The notes: generated from the sequence alone by a model not told the origin. A stretch of 64,000 nucleotides of DNA from an uncultured Clostridia bacterium (GCA_934792465.1 CAKVOK010000001.1:1-64000), one strand, 5' to 3'; shown: positions 50,746 to 60,046, numbered from the stretch's first letter. Translations and numbers: made by a program.

Positions 50746-52029
50746 TTAATCTAATTTTGCCAGTCCGGCATCATACAGCTTTTGCAACGATGACAGTATG
50801 CCGAGCTTTGCATGATACCATGTAAGACCACCCTGAAAATACACCGCATACGGCGGACGTATCGGACCATCGGCACTGAGTTCTATGGACGAACCCTGCA
50901 CAAATGCTCCTGCCGCCATTATGACGTCGCTGTCATATCCCGGCATGGGCCACGGTTCGGGTGTAACGTAGCTGTCCACCGGTGCTGCTGCCTGGATTCC
51001 CTTGCAGAATTCTATGACGCATTCCGGCTTGCCGAATTCAATAGCTTGTATAATATCGTGCCGTGATTCCGTTGAGTTCGGAACTACCTTAAATCCCAGT
51101 CTTTCGTATATATTGGCAGCGAAAATTGCTCCCTTGAGAGCGGAAGCCACTACCGTGGGCGACATGAAAAAGCCCTGATACAGCGACTGCATAAGACCGA
51201 GATTTGCACCGACTTCTCTGCCCAGACCGGGGGCGGAAAGCCGGTATGCGCAGCGTTCAATGTATTCTTCTTTTCCGCATATATATCCGCCTATGGGCGC
51301 AAGTCCTCCGCCGGGATTTTTTATAAGGGAACCCACTACCATATCAGCACCGACGTCGGACGGCTCTATGGTTTCCGTAAATTCGCCGTAGCAATTGTCA
51401 ACCATGCATATAACATCCGGTTTTATGCCTTTGACGAATTTAATAAGTTCGCCTATTTTTTGCACGGAAAATGTTTCTCTTGTCTGATACCCCTTGGAAC
51501 GCTGTATCGCAACAAGCTTTGTTTTTTCGTTTATCGCTTTTTTTATATTGCCATAGTCGAATTTATCTCCGGGCAGCAAATCCACTTGGCGGTACGAAAC
51601 GCCGTATTCCTTTAAAGAACCTGCGGAATTGCGTATGCCGATTACTTCTTCGAGAGTATCGTAAGGGCCGCCGGCAGGGGAGAGCATCTCATCTCCCGGA
51701 AGCAGATTCGCCCCGAGTGCCAGCGCCAATGCATGAGTTCCGCACGTTATCTGCGGACGTACAAGCGCAGCTTCTGTATGGAACGTATCGGCATATACAC
51801 ATTCGAGAGTATCACGGCCTATGTCGTTGTAGCCGTATCCGGTTGTCATTGCGAAGTGGGCCGGATTTACTCTGTTTTTGTGCATTGCGTGTATTACTTT
51901 CATCTGGTTAAAATCTGCGGTTTCGTCAATTTTTTCGAAACGCAGCTTTAGTTCTTCTATGATTTTTGCTCCGAAATCGTATACTTTTTCGCAGATTCCG
52001 AGCTGTTTATATATATCTTTTGTGTTCAT
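50746..52029 (-). CDS. Methionine gamma-lyase family PLP enzyme (YnbB/aluminium-resistance family)
   Basis: 427 residues. The family blocks are MHKNRVNPAHFAMTTGYGYND, TFHTEAALVRPQITCGTHALA, MVDNCYGEFTE and the PLP lysine in VVGSLIKNPGGGLAPIGGYI. It is related to Cys/Met PLP lyases but forms its own group, named from an aluminium-resistance gene; the true substrate is not established. It lies between valS and the EamA gene. Co-location with MetY and LysR suggests sulfur amino acid turnover. Confidence 0.88.
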   Translation of the reverse strand: MNTKDIYKQLGICEKVYDFGAKIIEELKLRFEKIDETADFNQMKVIHAMHKNRVNPAHFAMTTGYGYNDIGRDTLECVYADTFHTEAALVRPQITCGTHALALALGANLLPGDEMLSPAGGPYDTLEEVIGIRNSAGSLKEYGVSYRQVDLLPGDKFDYGNIKKAINEKTKLVAIQRSKGYQTRETFSVQKIGELIKFVKGIKPDVICMVDNCYGEFTETIEPSDVGADMVVGSLIKNPGGGLAPIGGYICGKEEYIERCAYRLSAPGLGREVGANLGLMQSLYQGFFMSPTVVASALKGAIFAANIYERLGFKVVPNSTESRHDIIQAIEFGKPECVIEFCKGIQAAAPVDSYVTPEPWPMPGYDSDVIMAAGAFVQGSSIELSADGPIRPPYAVYFQGGLTWYHAKLGILSSLQKLYDAGLAKLD

Positions 52030-52067
52030 GTTTTTCCTCCGAGGATTTTACTTGAGGTGTTAATGCC

Positions 52068-52116
52068 TAAAAAACACCGAAAGGACGGCAATCATGAAAT
52101 ATAATTACCGACCTTT
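52068..52116 (-). terminator. Terminator of valS
   Basis: On the minus strand AAAGG.CGG.AAT pairs with ATT.CCG.CCTTT and TTTTTT follows shortly after. Confidence 0.75.
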
Positions 52117-52125
52117 TCAATAAAA

Positions 52126-54738
52126 TCAGTTAAATTTTATTAAGTTTTCTTCAACCTTAGCAAGCATGGATTTGTAGTTTTCAAGCTTTGCTTTTTCCTG
52201 CTCAACAACGTTGGCGGGAGCTTTGCTTACAAAACCGGCATTGTTAAGCTTGCCTTCGCCTCTTTTTATCTCCGAAAGAAGTCTGGTTTTTTCTTTTTCA
52301 AGTCTTTCTTTTTCCTCTTTCATATCAACAAGCTCGTCCATAGGTATCGCAATCTCCGCACCGTCGCTTATAACGGTAAGCGCTCCGTTTTCCGGCAAAG
52401 TATCGGTTATTATAACTTCCGAAGCGGAAGCCAGCTTTTCAAAGAATATTTTTCCGTTTTCAAATACGTCCGCCTGCTCTGCCTTGATGTAGAGTTTCGC
52501 TTTCTTGGACGGCGGTACGTTCTTTTCCGCACGTGCGTTTCGTATTGCCTTTATTGCGCTCATTATGATTTCTGTTTCTGCGGCTTCTTTCGCATAGTTG
52601 AACTTGCCGCCCTCGGGGTATTTCGCAAGCATTATCGTTTCGCCGTCATGCGGCAGGCTCTGCCAGATTTCTTCCGTGATGAAAGGCATAAACGGATGAA
52701 GCAGTTCAAGCACTCTCGAAAGCACGTATGCAAGAACTCTGCCCGCAGTTTCCTTTTCATCGCCGAAAAGACGGGGCTTGCATAATTCGATGTACCAGTC
52801 GCAGTATTTGTCCCAAATAAAATCATATAATTTTGATACGGCTATTCCGAGTTCGAATTTATCAAGGTTTTCACGAACTTCTTTTGCCAACTCGCTCAAA
52901 TTGGTGAGAATCCACTTGTCGGCAGCGGAAAGTTTGCTTTCTTCCGGCAGAGCCGTGTCCTCGCGTTCTATGTTCATGAGTACGAATCTTGCGGCATTCC
53001 AGAGTTTGTTTGCGAAGTTTCGGCTTGCCTTTACACGTTCGTCGTAATAACGCATATCGTTGCCGGGTGAGTTCCCGGTTGCGAGAGTGAATCTCAATGC
53101 GTCCGCACCGTATTCTTTTACGACTTCGAGAGGGTCTATTCCGTTGCCGAGAGATTTAGACATTTTTCTGCCCTGCGAATCTCTGACAAGACCGTGTATG
53201 AATACGTATTTGAAAGGCTCTTTGCACATATGCTCCATACCGGAGAATATCATACGTGCAACCCAGAAGAATATTATATCATATCCCGTAACAAGAACGC
53301 TTGTCGGATAGAAATATTCGAGGTCACGAGTTTTTTCGGGCCAGCCGAGCGTTGAGAACGGCCAAAGAGCACTGCTGAACCACGTATCGAGAACGTCTTC
53401 TTCCTGATGAACCTTGCCGCCGCATTTCGGGCATTTCGTTATATCTTCTTTGGAAACCGTCATTTCGCCGCATTCATCGCAGTAGAACGCCGGTATTCTG
53501 TGACCCCACCAAAGCTGACGTGAAATACACCAGTCGAGAACGTTTTCCATCCAGTTGAGATAAGTTTTTGAAAATCTGTCCGGAATAAATTTGACGTCGC
53601 CGTCTTTTACAACACGTATAGCTTCTTTTGCTAGAGGTTTCATCTTAACAAACCACTGGTCGGATGTCATAGGCTCAACGGTTGTGCCGCATCTGTAGCA
53701 CGTGCCCACGTTGTGCTTGTAATCTTCAACTTTGAGCAGATAACCCTGTTCTTTTAAATCATCAACAACGGCTTTTCTTGCTTCGTATCTGTCCATTCCG
53801 CAGTATTTGCCGCCGTTTTTATTGATTGTTGCGTCGTCGTTCATAATCTTAATCTGTTCGAGATTGTGACGCATGCCGACTTCAAAGTCGTTCGGGTCAT
53901 GCGCCGGAGTTATTTTAACAACGCCCGTTCCGAATTCCGGCTCAACGTATTCGTCGGCGATAACAGGGATTTTTCTGTTCATCAGCGGAAGAATTACGTT
54001 TTTGCCTACGAGATTTTTGTATCGCTCATCATCTGGGTGAACGGCAAGCGCAGTATCGCCCATGAGAGTTTCCGGACGTGTTGTCGCAATCACAACATAA
54101 TCGTCGCTGTTTTCAATCGGGTATTTGATGTGCCAGAAAGCACCGTCCTGTTCTTTGTATTCAACCTCGGCATCGGAAAGTGCCGTAGTACATTTCGGAC
54201 ACCAGTTTATGATTCTGTGACCTTTGTATATAAGTCCCTTGTTGTAGAGATTTACGAACACTTCTCGAACAGCCTTTGAGCAGCCTTCGTCCATTGTGAA
54301 ACGCTGACGTGACCAGTCGCAGCTGCATCCGAGTTTTTTAATCTGAGTGATGATTCTGTTTCCGTAAGTGTTTTTCCAGTCCCATACACGTTCGAGAAAT
54401 TTATCTCTGCCCAAATCGTAACGTGTGAGACCCTCGTTCACTCTCAGGCTTTCTTCAACCTTAATCTGTGTTGCAATTCCGGCATGATCTGTTCCCGGAA
54501 TCCAGAGTGCGGCATATCCGCACATTCTCTTGTAACGTATTAAAATATCCTGGAGAGTTTCGTCGAGTGCATGCCCCATATGCAGCTGACCCGTAACGTT
54601 CGGAGGAGGAATTACTATAGTAAACGGTTCTTTGTTTTCGTCGGGTTCGCATTTGAAATATCCGTTTTCCTCCCACTGCTTGTAGAGCTTTTCTTCAAAA
54701 TCCCCCGGATTGTATACCTTGTTCAGTTCCTTTTTCAT
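52126..54738 (-). CDS. valS: Valyl-tRNA synthetase
   Basis: Charges tRNA-Val in the cytosol. 870 residues, class I. HIGH-type motif HMGH at 53-56 within PPPNVTGQLHMGHALDE, KMSKS in GRKMSKSLGNGIDP, the editing domain (TTRPETLMGDTALAV), and zinc-type CDECGEMTV..CPKCGGKV cysteines. The C-terminal coiled coil (ERLEKEKTRLLSEIKRGEG, EKAKLENYKSML) is complete. It follows a 61-residue membrane protein gene by 19 bases and seems to share its promoter. No T-box is visible, unusual for an aminoacyl-tRNA synthetase gene of Bacillota. Confidence 0.97.
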   Translation of the reverse strand: MKKELNKVYNPGDFEEKLYKQWEENGYFKCEPDENKEPFTIVIPPPNVTGQLHMGHALDETLQDILIRYKRMCGYAALWIPGTDHAGIATQIKVEESLRVNEGLTRYDLGRDKFLERVWDWKNTYGNRIITQIKKLGCSCDWSRQRFTMDEGCSKAVREVFVNLYNKGLIYKGHRIINWCPKCTTALSDAEVEYKEQDGAFWHIKYPIENSDDYVVIATTRPETLMGDTALAVHPDDERYKNLVGKNVILPLMNRKIPVIADEYVEPEFGTGVVKITPAHDPNDFEVGMRHNLEQIKIMNDDATINKNGGKYCGMDRYEARKAVVDDLKEQGYLLKVEDYKHNVGTCYRCGTTVEPMTSDQWFVKMKPLAKEAIRVVKDGDVKFIPDRFSKTYLNWMENVLDWCISRQLWWGHRIPAFYCDECGEMTVSKEDITKCPKCGGKVHQEEDVLDTWFSSALWPFSTLGWPEKTRDLEYFYPTSVLVTGYDIIFFWVARMIFSGMEHMCKEPFKYVFIHGLVRDSQGRKMSKSLGNGIDPLEVVKEYGADALRFTLATGNSPGNDMRYYDERVKASRNFANKLWNAARFVLMNIEREDTALPEESKLSAADKWILTNLSELAKEVRENLDKFELGIAVSKLYDFIWDKYCDWYIELCKPRLFGDEKETAGRVLAYVLSRVLELLHPFMPFITEEIWQSLPHDGETIMLAKYPEGGKFNYAKEAAETEIIMSAIKAIRNARAEKNVPPSKKAKLYIKAEQADVFENGKIFFEKLASASEVIITDTLPENGALTVISDGAEIAIPMDELVDMKEEKERLEKEKTRLLSEIKRGEGKLNNAGFVSKAPANVVEQEKAKLENYKSMLAKVEENLIKFN

Positions 54739-54757
54739 CTGTTTCTGTCCTTTCAGT

Positions 54758-54943
54758 CTATATCAATCTGCCTGTTTTATATAAAATGACCATAGCCGCA
54801 GCGGCTAATATAACGCCGATACCGCGTATAAGCATAGATTGGTTCGGAGTAATATCGGTTTTGCCTATAAGCTTTGCGACTCGTTCTCCGAAGTATATGA
54901 CAGCAACTCCCATAAAAGCGGCAATCCATAACACATATGTCAT
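54758..54943 (-). CDS. Small membrane protein upstream of valS
   Basis: 61 residues with two hydrophobic segments (YVLWIAAFMGVAVIYFGERV and LIRGIGVILAAAAMVILYKT) joined by a short polar loop. The ATG at 54943 follows AGAGGTG by eight bases. A full consensus promoter lies 42 bases upstream. I do not recognise the family. Co-transcription with valS does not by itself imply a role in translation. Confidence 0.7.
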   Translation of the reverse strand: MTYVLWIAAFMGVAVIYFGERVAKLIGKTDITPNQSMLIRGIGVILAAAAMVILYKTGRLI

Positions 54944-54984
54944 TCTAAGCACCTCTTTTCAGCATATAAATATTCATTATATAT

Positions 54985-55013
54985 ATTATACTATAAATAA
55001 GCGGCGTTGTCAA
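54985..55013 (-). promoter_or_regulatory. Promoter of the small membrane protein-valS operon
   Basis: Minus strand TTGACA (55013-55008), 17 bases, TATAAT (54990-54985), full consensus. The leader is about 35 bases. Confidence 0.85.
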
Positions 55014-55100
55014 TACAAAAAGAAAATACTTCCTGTGTATCGGGAATTTATTAGGTGTTTTTTCGCAATAAACCGAGAATTTTTTTGTGTAAAATTACAC

Positions 55101-55129
55101 TTGACATATCTGTGCGGCAGTGATATACT
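55101..55129 (+). promoter_or_regulatory. Promoter of the EamA-SGNH-cmk operon
   Basis: TTGACA (55101-55106), 17 bases, TATACT (55124-55129). Confidence 0.82.
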
Positions 55130-55169
55130 AAAGATAAGCTTATTAATCGGGAAAAATCAAGGTGGAATT

Positions 55170-56063
55170 ATGGCAAATACTAAACTCAAGGGAAACTTAA
55201 TATTGCTTATTACGGCGGTGGTCTGGGGCATATCGTTTGTGTCGCAGCGTTCGGGAATGTCTTACATAAAGCCGTTTACATTCAACGGGATAAGAACTAT
55301 GCTCGGTGCATTGGTGCTTATTCCGGTGCTTATTATTACGGATAGGAAAAAGCCTCTCGGCGAGCCTAAAACAAGGAATAAGAAAACGCTTTTAAAAGCA
55401 GGCGTTTTGTGCGGAGTGCTTCTCGGAGCGGCGGGCACGGTTCAGACATGCGGAATGGTCTATACAAGTGCCGGCAAGGCAGGGTTTATAACAGCACTTT
55501 ATCTTATTATAGTGCCGATTTTCGGTATATTTTTGAAGAAGAAAATACGTCCGCTTGTATGGGGCTGCGTAACACTTGCAACAGTGGGAATGTATTTCCT
55601 GTGCGTGAACGGCACGCTGAATATAAATAAAGGTGATTTGATAGTTTTGTGCTGCTCATTCATATTCGCACTGCATATCCTTACGGTAGATAAATATGCC
55701 GGTGAGGTTGAGGGCGTAAAGCTTGCATTTTTGCAGTTTTTCGTTGCGGGACTTTTGAATATTATACTTATGTTTATATTTGACAATCCGGATTTCGGCG
55801 CTGTTTGGCAGTGCCGTACAGAAATTTTGTATTCCGGTATAATGTCGTGCGGTGTCGCATATACATTACAGATTATAGGGCAGAAATATACAGACCCGAC
55901 GTCTGCATCGCTTATTATGAGTATGGAATCGGTGTTTTCCGTCCTCGCAGGTTGGGCGCTGCTGCATGAAAATCTGAAACCGAACGAGATTTTCGGCTGC
56001 ATTCTTGTATTTGCGGCGATTATGCTTGTTCAGTTGCCGGAAAAGACAGTAAAGGTTAAGTAA
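55170..56063 (+). CDS. EamA/DMT-family transporter
   Basis: 297 residues, ten predicted membrane segments, two EamA repeats (ITAVVWGISFVSQRSGMSYI; YTLQIIGQKYTDPTSASLIM). The start at 55170 follows AAGGTGG. Substrate unknown. First gene of an operon with an SGNH hydrolase (14-base gap) and a cytidylate-kinase-like protein. Confidence 0.9.
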   Translation: MANTKLKGNLILLITAVVWGISFVSQRSGMSYIKPFTFNGIRTMLGALVLIPVLIITDRKKPLGEPKTRNKKTLLKAGVLCGVLLGAAGTVQTCGMVYTSAGKAGFITALYLIIVPIFGIFLKKKIRPLVWGCVTLATVGMYFLCVNGTLNINKGDLIVLCCSFIFALHILTVDKYAGEVEGVKLAFLQFFVAGLLNIILMFIFDNPDFGAVWQCRTEILYSGIMSCGVAYTLQIIGQKYTDPTSASLIMSMESVFSVLAGWALLHENLKPNEIFGCILVFAAIMLVQLPEKTVKVK

Positions 56064-56077
56064 AAGGGGAAATATAT

Positions 56078-57136
56078 ATGGATATTACGAAAATAGACCC
56101 GAATTTCAGTATAAAAAGAGTATCTGAAGGACTTGATATAGATTATTACGACGTAAAAGAAACCCCGATTAAGCTTTTCGGAGTGTTCTGTGAAAACAAT
56201 AAATTTGTAAGGATGCCGGAAAGAGTGGCAAAAACGGTTTCCGAGGGCGTTCATTCGCTTTATGATAACACGGCAGGCGGAAGAGTCTGTTTTAAAACGG
56301 ATTCCAGGTATATTGTACTTGCAGCCAAGATTGTATCGGCAGGCAAAATGCCGCATTTTACAACGCTCGGAAGCGCAGGTTTTGATTTGTACATAAAAGA
56401 CGATTATTTCGGAGCATTTATGCCGGATTACAATGTTGACGGAGCGTATAACTGCGTGCTGGATTTCGGATTTGAAGGAATGAGAGAAATAACGATTAAT
56501 TTTCCTCTGTACAGCAGCGTGTCGGATGTATATGTAGGCGTAACCGCAGGGGCAAGAGTAGAAGAATATTACCCGTATAAAAAAATTCTGCCGATAGTGT
56601 ATTACGGCTCGTCGATTACTCAAGGCGGATGTGCTTCAAGGCCGGGAAACAGCTATCAGGCGGAGATATGCAGAAGAACAGGTGTTGATTATATAAATCT
56701 GGGATTTTCGGGGAACGCAAAAGGCGAACAGGAGATGGCGGATTATATAGCCGACCTCAATATGAGCATATTTGTTATGGATTACGACCATAATACACCG
56801 AATGTGGAACATCTTAAAAATACGCATGAGAAATTCTTTAAGACAATACGTAAAAAGAATAAGGATTTGCCTGTGATATTCGTTACAAAACCGGATTTCA
56901 AAGGCGTCGGCGACAGCTTGCGCCGTGACGTCATTTATACAACGTACAGAAACGCATTGCTCACAGGAGATGAAAATGTGGCATTCATTGACGGAAGCAC
57001 ATTTTTCAGCGGTGACAAAAGAAGCTTTTGTACCGTGGATAATTGCCACCCGAACGATATGGGATTTTATCAAATGGCATGTTCGATAGGCGAGGTTGTG
57101 GAAAAATTGCTGAAATACGGCAATTACGTTAAATAA
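56078..57136 (+). CDS. SGNH/GDSL hydrolase with N-terminal beta-sandwich
   Basis: 352 residues. An N-terminal beta-rich domain (about 30-165) is followed by the SGNH fold. Block I is YYGSSITQGG (nucleophile Ser179), block III carries the Asn in LGFSGNAKGE, and block V is DNCHPNDMG with the Asp and His. This layout occurs in SsfX3-like and carbohydrate esterases that deacylate sugars or small molecules. No signal peptide is visible, so it probably acts in the cytosol. The substrate is unknown. Confidence 0.87.
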   Translation: MDITKIDPNFSIKRVSEGLDIDYYDVKETPIKLFGVFCENNKFVRMPERVAKTVSEGVHSLYDNTAGGRVCFKTDSRYIVLAAKIVSAGKMPHFTTLGSAGFDLYIKDDYFGAFMPDYNVDGAYNCVLDFGFEGMREITINFPLYSSVSDVYVGVTAGARVEEYYPYKKILPIVYYGSSITQGGCASRPGNSYQAEICRRTGVDYINLGFSGNAKGEQEMADYIADLNMSIFVMDYDHNTPNVEHLKNTHEKFFKTIRKKNKDLPVIFVTKPDFKGVGDSLRRDVIYTTYRNALLTGDENVAFIDGSTFFSGDKRSFCTVDNCHPNDMGFYQMACSIGEVVEKLLKYGNYVK

Positions 57137-57140
57137 TATT

Positions 57141-57169
57141 TGTGCCGCATATACGGCGGCGGAATGGAG
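57141..57169 (+). promoter_or_regulatory. Partial copy of the leader element before the cytidylate-kinase-like gene (copy 5)
   Basis: GCCG (57144-57147), then CGGC (57157-57160, or 57154-57157) and GGAATGGAG as in the metQ copy. A stem AATTGC/GCAATT (57105-57125) lies upstream in the end of the SGNH gene, but its loop is not complementary to the P2 loop. Counted as a weak relative. Confidence 0.4.
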
Positions 57170-57175
57170 TGAAAT

Positions 57176-57787
57176 ATGAGTAAAATAATAACAATAAGCA
57201 GACAGTTCGGAAGCGGCGGCGGTGAAATAGGCAAAAAACTTGCCACAGACCTTAATATTCCGTTTTATGATAAAAGTATAATAAATATTGCAGCAAAGGA
57301 CAGCGGATTCAGCGAGGATATTTTGGAATATTCCGAGGAAATGCCTATAAACAGCCTGCTGTATTCGATTGCTACGGGAAACGGAATCGGCGGAATCGGT
57401 TTGACGGGTCTGCCTCTCGGTGACAAACTGTTTCTTGCGCAGTTTGACGCAATAAAAAAAATTGCGGCGGAAGGACCGTGCGTACTTATAGGAAGATGTG
57501 CGGACTATGTTTTGAATGATATGGATAATGTTATAAATATATTTATTCATGCAGATATAGATAAGCGAATTGAGCGTATTTCAAAAACACACTCGCTTAG
57601 TGCAGAGGAGGCAAAAAAGAAAATTGATAAGGTAGATAAGCGCAGAGCCGCTTATTACTATCATTATACGCTCGAAAAGTGGGGAACCGTGACAAGATAC
57701 GACTTGTGTATAAACAGTTCAACGCTTGGTGTGGAAAAGACAGCGGCGGCAATAAAGCATTTTATTGACGCTTGCGAAAAAAATTAA
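57176..57787 (+). CDS. Cytidylate kinase-like family protein
   Basis: 203 residues. P-loop SRQFGSGGGEIGKKLATDL at the N-terminus, then IPFYDKSIINIAAKDSG and GPCVLIGRCADYVLND. This is the cytidylate_kin2 family, related to but distinct from Cmk; it is common in Clostridia and no substrate has been proven. Start ATG follows GGAG. It ends the EamA-SGNH operon, and a strong terminator lies 150 bases downstream. Confidence 0.88.
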   Translation: MSKIITISRQFGSGGGEIGKKLATDLNIPFYDKSIINIAAKDSGFSEDILEYSEEMPINSLLYSIATGNGIGGIGLTGLPLGDKLFLAQFDAIKKIAAEGPCVLIGRCADYVLNDMDNVINIFIHADIDKRIERISKTHSLSAEEAKKKIDKVDKRRAAYYYHYTLEKWGTVTRYDLCINSSTLGVEKTAAAIKHFIDACEKN

Positions 57788-57933
57788 ATATGTGAAATTG
57801 CATTTTTTCAATGTAACACTAAAAACTTGTAATTTATTATGAAGAAAATATACGCTATACATTATTAATTTATTTGGTTTAATTTAGTTTGGCAAAACAG
57901 CATTCAATAGTGCATAATTACTATGATTGCGTG

Positions 57934-57988
57934 ACAAAAAAAGGCGGTGGCGGCAAATTTATTTCAGTTTGCCGTCACCGCTTTTTTT
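57934..57988. terminator. Strong bidirectional terminator
   Basis: AAAAAAGGCGGTG.CGGCAAA pairs with TTTGCCG.CACCGCTTTTTT. It ends both the plus-strand operon and the six-gene minus-strand peptide locus. The stretch 57788-57933 is AT-rich and shows nothing else. Confidence 0.85.
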
Positions 57989-58412
57989 GCTTTGGAAAAA
58001 TAATGCCGCTTTTCAACCCTTTTATTATATGAATAAATCTTCGCCGGATATAATCCCGACATATTTTTTTGCTGTATTTTATATATGCTTCGTCGGTACA
58101 GCTTATGAGCTTTCCGTTGCGGTAAAAGCCGGCAAGAACACCTATAATATCACTGTCTTTTATGTCACATTCAAGGTGTACTCTGTTGTCACCGCATATA
58201 ACGTACCCGTTTTTGGCAATCCTTATGATTCTGTGCATTGTATAATGTCCGTTGCGCTTGTATACGGGTATGTCATATTTTTTTAGCGGAAATTTCGGCG
58301 GTACTATTATAACGCTGTCACGTCCTTCAATCAGCATGGGGTTCATGCTGTCGCCCTGCGTTTTCGTTATGTATATTCCGTTTTCCTTTAATGCCTGTTC
58401 GATTCCTTTCAT
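57975..58412 (-). CDS. S24/S26-type signal peptidase-like protein
   Basis: 145 residues. QGDSMNPMLIEGRDSVIIV carries the nucleophile Ser22 in the SMxP box. YTMHRIIRI and ICGDN follow the S26 pattern with His where type I enzymes have Lys, as in SipW-like peptidases. There is no clear membrane anchor, unlike true signal peptidases, so it could be a cytosolic or peripheral protease. The ATG at 58412 follows GAGGTAAT and overlaps the HPr-kinase-like gene. It is the last gene of the peptide locus and may process the 55-residue peptide; this is inference. Confidence 0.8.
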   Translation of the reverse strand: MKGIEQALKENGIYITKTQGDSMNPMLIEGRDSVIIVPPKFPLKKYDIPVYKRNGHYTMHRIIRIAKNGYVICGDNRVHLECDIKDSDIIGVLAGFYRNGKLISCTDEAYIKYSKKICRDYIRRRFIHIIKGLKSGIIFPKQKKR

Positions 58413-59098
58413 ATTCCGATTACCTCGTATGCGGTTTTTGCCGCCGATATATCTGTATTGCATTTTATCAGATAAAATTCGGATTGCTCCGCTAAAATAT
58501 TGATAAGGTCAAAAAGCTTCTGGATGCTTTTGTTTTTCGGAATGTAAATCTGATTAATCAAACGCTTGAATATATGTGCCTTTTCAAGAGGAATACACTC
58601 GTTTTCCGTGCTGCGCTCGATAAAGCATATTTTCCGAAGCTTCGTTTTTGCGTTAACCTGTAGGCCCTCTTTTCCTGCCCAGGGCGTGCCGAACGCATAT
58701 GCACAGCCGCCGATTATCCGTATCAAAGGTTTGTCGCCGTTGATTACTCTTATTTCGCTGCCCAAAAGCTGCTGCCATAATCGCACATGTGTGCTTTTGC
58801 CGACGCCGCTTTTTGCGAGAAATGCCGTTCCGCAGCCGTGTACGTCTATTACTGCGCCGTGCATCAGAAATCCGTCGAAATCCAAAATGCTTTCGGCAAT
58901 TTTTCTGTATACGGCAAGGCTTTCGAGATACGCTGCCGAATATTTGTTTTCCGTATCTTCGGCATATATTTCTTGCTCGGAAACAGTGGCATCGATTGAA
59001 AAATTCGGCTCGGCAGCCGTATATTCTCTGCACAATTCGGCGAGATAAGCATATTTGTTCTCGATTTTTATATTAATATCGGCAAGTCGAATAATCAT
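58409..59098 (-). CDS. HPr-kinase-like ATPase of peptide clusters
   Basis: 229 residues. Walker A AKSGVGKSTHV at residues 95-105 after a HGAVIDVHGCGTAFL strand, then a VINGDKPLI Walker B-like segment and GTPWAGKEG. This is the truncated HprK-like fold found beside lasso peptide and other RiPP genes, not the full HPr kinase. Its role there is uncertain; phosphorylation of a partner or peptide has been proposed. It overlaps both neighbours by four bases. Confidence 0.82.
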   Translation of the reverse strand: MIIRLADINIKIENKYAYLAELCREYTAAEPNFSIDATVSEQEIYAEDTENKYSAAYLESLAVYRKIAESILDFDGFLMHGAVIDVHGCGTAFLAKSGVGKSTHVRLWQQLLGSEIRVINGDKPLIRIIGGCAYAFGTPWAGKEGLQVNAKTKLRKICFIERSTENECIPLEKAHIFKRLINQIYIPKNKSIQKLFDLINILAEQSEFYLIKCNTDISAAKTAYEVIGI

Positions 59099-59550
59099 TC
59101 ATCTTCAAGCTCCTCTGTTTTAGGGCGCAGCAGATATACCGCAAGCATGGGAAATGACAGCAGTACACCGCTCAAAAGCGCAGCAAGGGGCTTGTATACA
59201 CCGCATATGGCGAAAAGCTTAAAAGGCAGAAACATATATGTATATACAGGTTCTGTTTTGAAAAAAGCAAGTATAAACGCCGTAATTGTCATAAATGCAA
59301 GCGGAAAACCGGCATGCATAAAATATTTTTTTGCCGACAATTCCCCGGAACGGATAAATTCTTCAAAGAGTGTTTTGCGACAGTGAAGAAAATAAAATAT
59401 GCATATCAAAACCGTAAATATAAGAGCGGCTGCAAACCCCCATAGCTTTTCACTGAAAATTTCTATGCTTTGTATTATCATTGCGGCAGCAAGCGAAAGA
59501 ATCATTTCGCCTGCGAAAAGCTCGGCGAATTTGTTTAATAAAAACCTCAA
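59095..59550 (-). CDS. Four-helix membrane protein of the peptide locus
   Basis: 151 residues with about four membrane segments (ILSLAAAMIIQSIEIF; AALIFTVLICIFYFLH; GFPLAFMTITAFILAFF; PLAALLSGVLLSFPMLAVYLL) and an acidic C-terminus. I see no ATG; a TTG at 59550 lies eight bases after GGAGG and is preferred to the TTG at 59559 that touches it. The family is not recognised. It could anchor or export a product of the locus. Confidence 0.65.
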   Translation of the reverse strand: MRFLLNKFAELFAGEMILSLAAAMIIQSIEIFSEKLWGFAAALIFTVLICIFYFLHCRKTLFEEFIRSGELSAKKYFMHAGFPLAFMTITAFILAFFKTEPVYTYMFLPFKLFAICGVYKPLAALLSGVLLSFPMLAVYLLRPKTEELEDE

Positions 59551-59555
59551 AAAAA

Positions 59556-59996
59556 TCAACCTCCGTTATTTATCAAAACCGCTTTTGCCGTATCGTCCCA
59601 GTCTACCTGCATATTAAATGCCTCGGAAACCGCACGGACAGGAACGAGAGTTCTGCCGTCTGTCACGAAAGGCTCGCTGTCGAGAGGGACTTTTGTTTCG
59701 CTTCCGGCTTTGAAATCCTTTATGATTATTGCAGGCTTGCCTATTTGCATTAATATGAATTTTGAATCTTTGGAAGCAAGAATCATTTGTGTGTCCTCTA
59801 TCCATTCGACTTTTGCACCGAGTTCTTCAAATATTTTGCGCATGGGAACCATGGTTCTGTCGTTTACTGTCTGCGGCGGCACATCAAACTCGATTTGCTT
59901 TCCGTTTATAAGCACGGATATGTTTTCTTCTGCCGCAGCATTATGGGGAAATATGAGCATAGTTGCACAAAGTGTTATATATATTAATTTTTTCAT
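59556..59996 (-). CDS. Secreted copper amine oxidase N-domain-like protein
   Basis: 146 residues. Signal peptide ending near HNAAAEE. The rest is one Cu-amine-oxidase-N-like domain: ISVLINGKQIEF, RTMVPMRKIFEELGAKVEW, KFILMQIGKPAIII and GRTLVPVRAVSEAFNMQVDWDD. In Clostridia this fold is a common exported module without oxidase activity, often wall-bound. It lies between the peptide gene and the membrane protein gene. ATG 59996 follows GGAG; an upstream in-frame start lacks a site. Confidence 0.85.
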   Translation of the reverse strand: MKKLIYITLCATMLIFPHNAAAEENISVLINGKQIEFDVPPQTVNDRTMVPMRKIFEELGAKVEWIEDTQMILASKDSKFILMQIGKPAIIIKDFKAGSETKVPLDSEPFVTDGRTLVPVRAVSEAFNMQVDWDDTAKAVLINNGG

Positions 59997-60017
59997 AGTT
60001 TTCTCCGTTATAAGGGT

Positions 60018-60036
60018 GGGGCGGAAAATCCGCCCC
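60018..60036 (-). promoter_or_regulatory. GC-rich hairpin after the 55-residue peptide gene
   Basis: GGGGCGGA (60018-60025) and TCCGCCCC (60029-60036), perfect with a 3-base loop. No T-run follows on the minus strand, so it may stabilise or process the upstream mRNA rather than end it. Confidence 0.65.
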
Positions 60037-60046
60037 ATAAAGTAGT

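Noticed and set aside
57105..57169. Full kissing-loop leader before the cytidylate-kinase-like gene
   Set aside because: The GCCG/CGGC hairpin and GGAATGGAG are present, but the upstream loop is not complementary to the hairpin loop, so I list it only as a partial copy.
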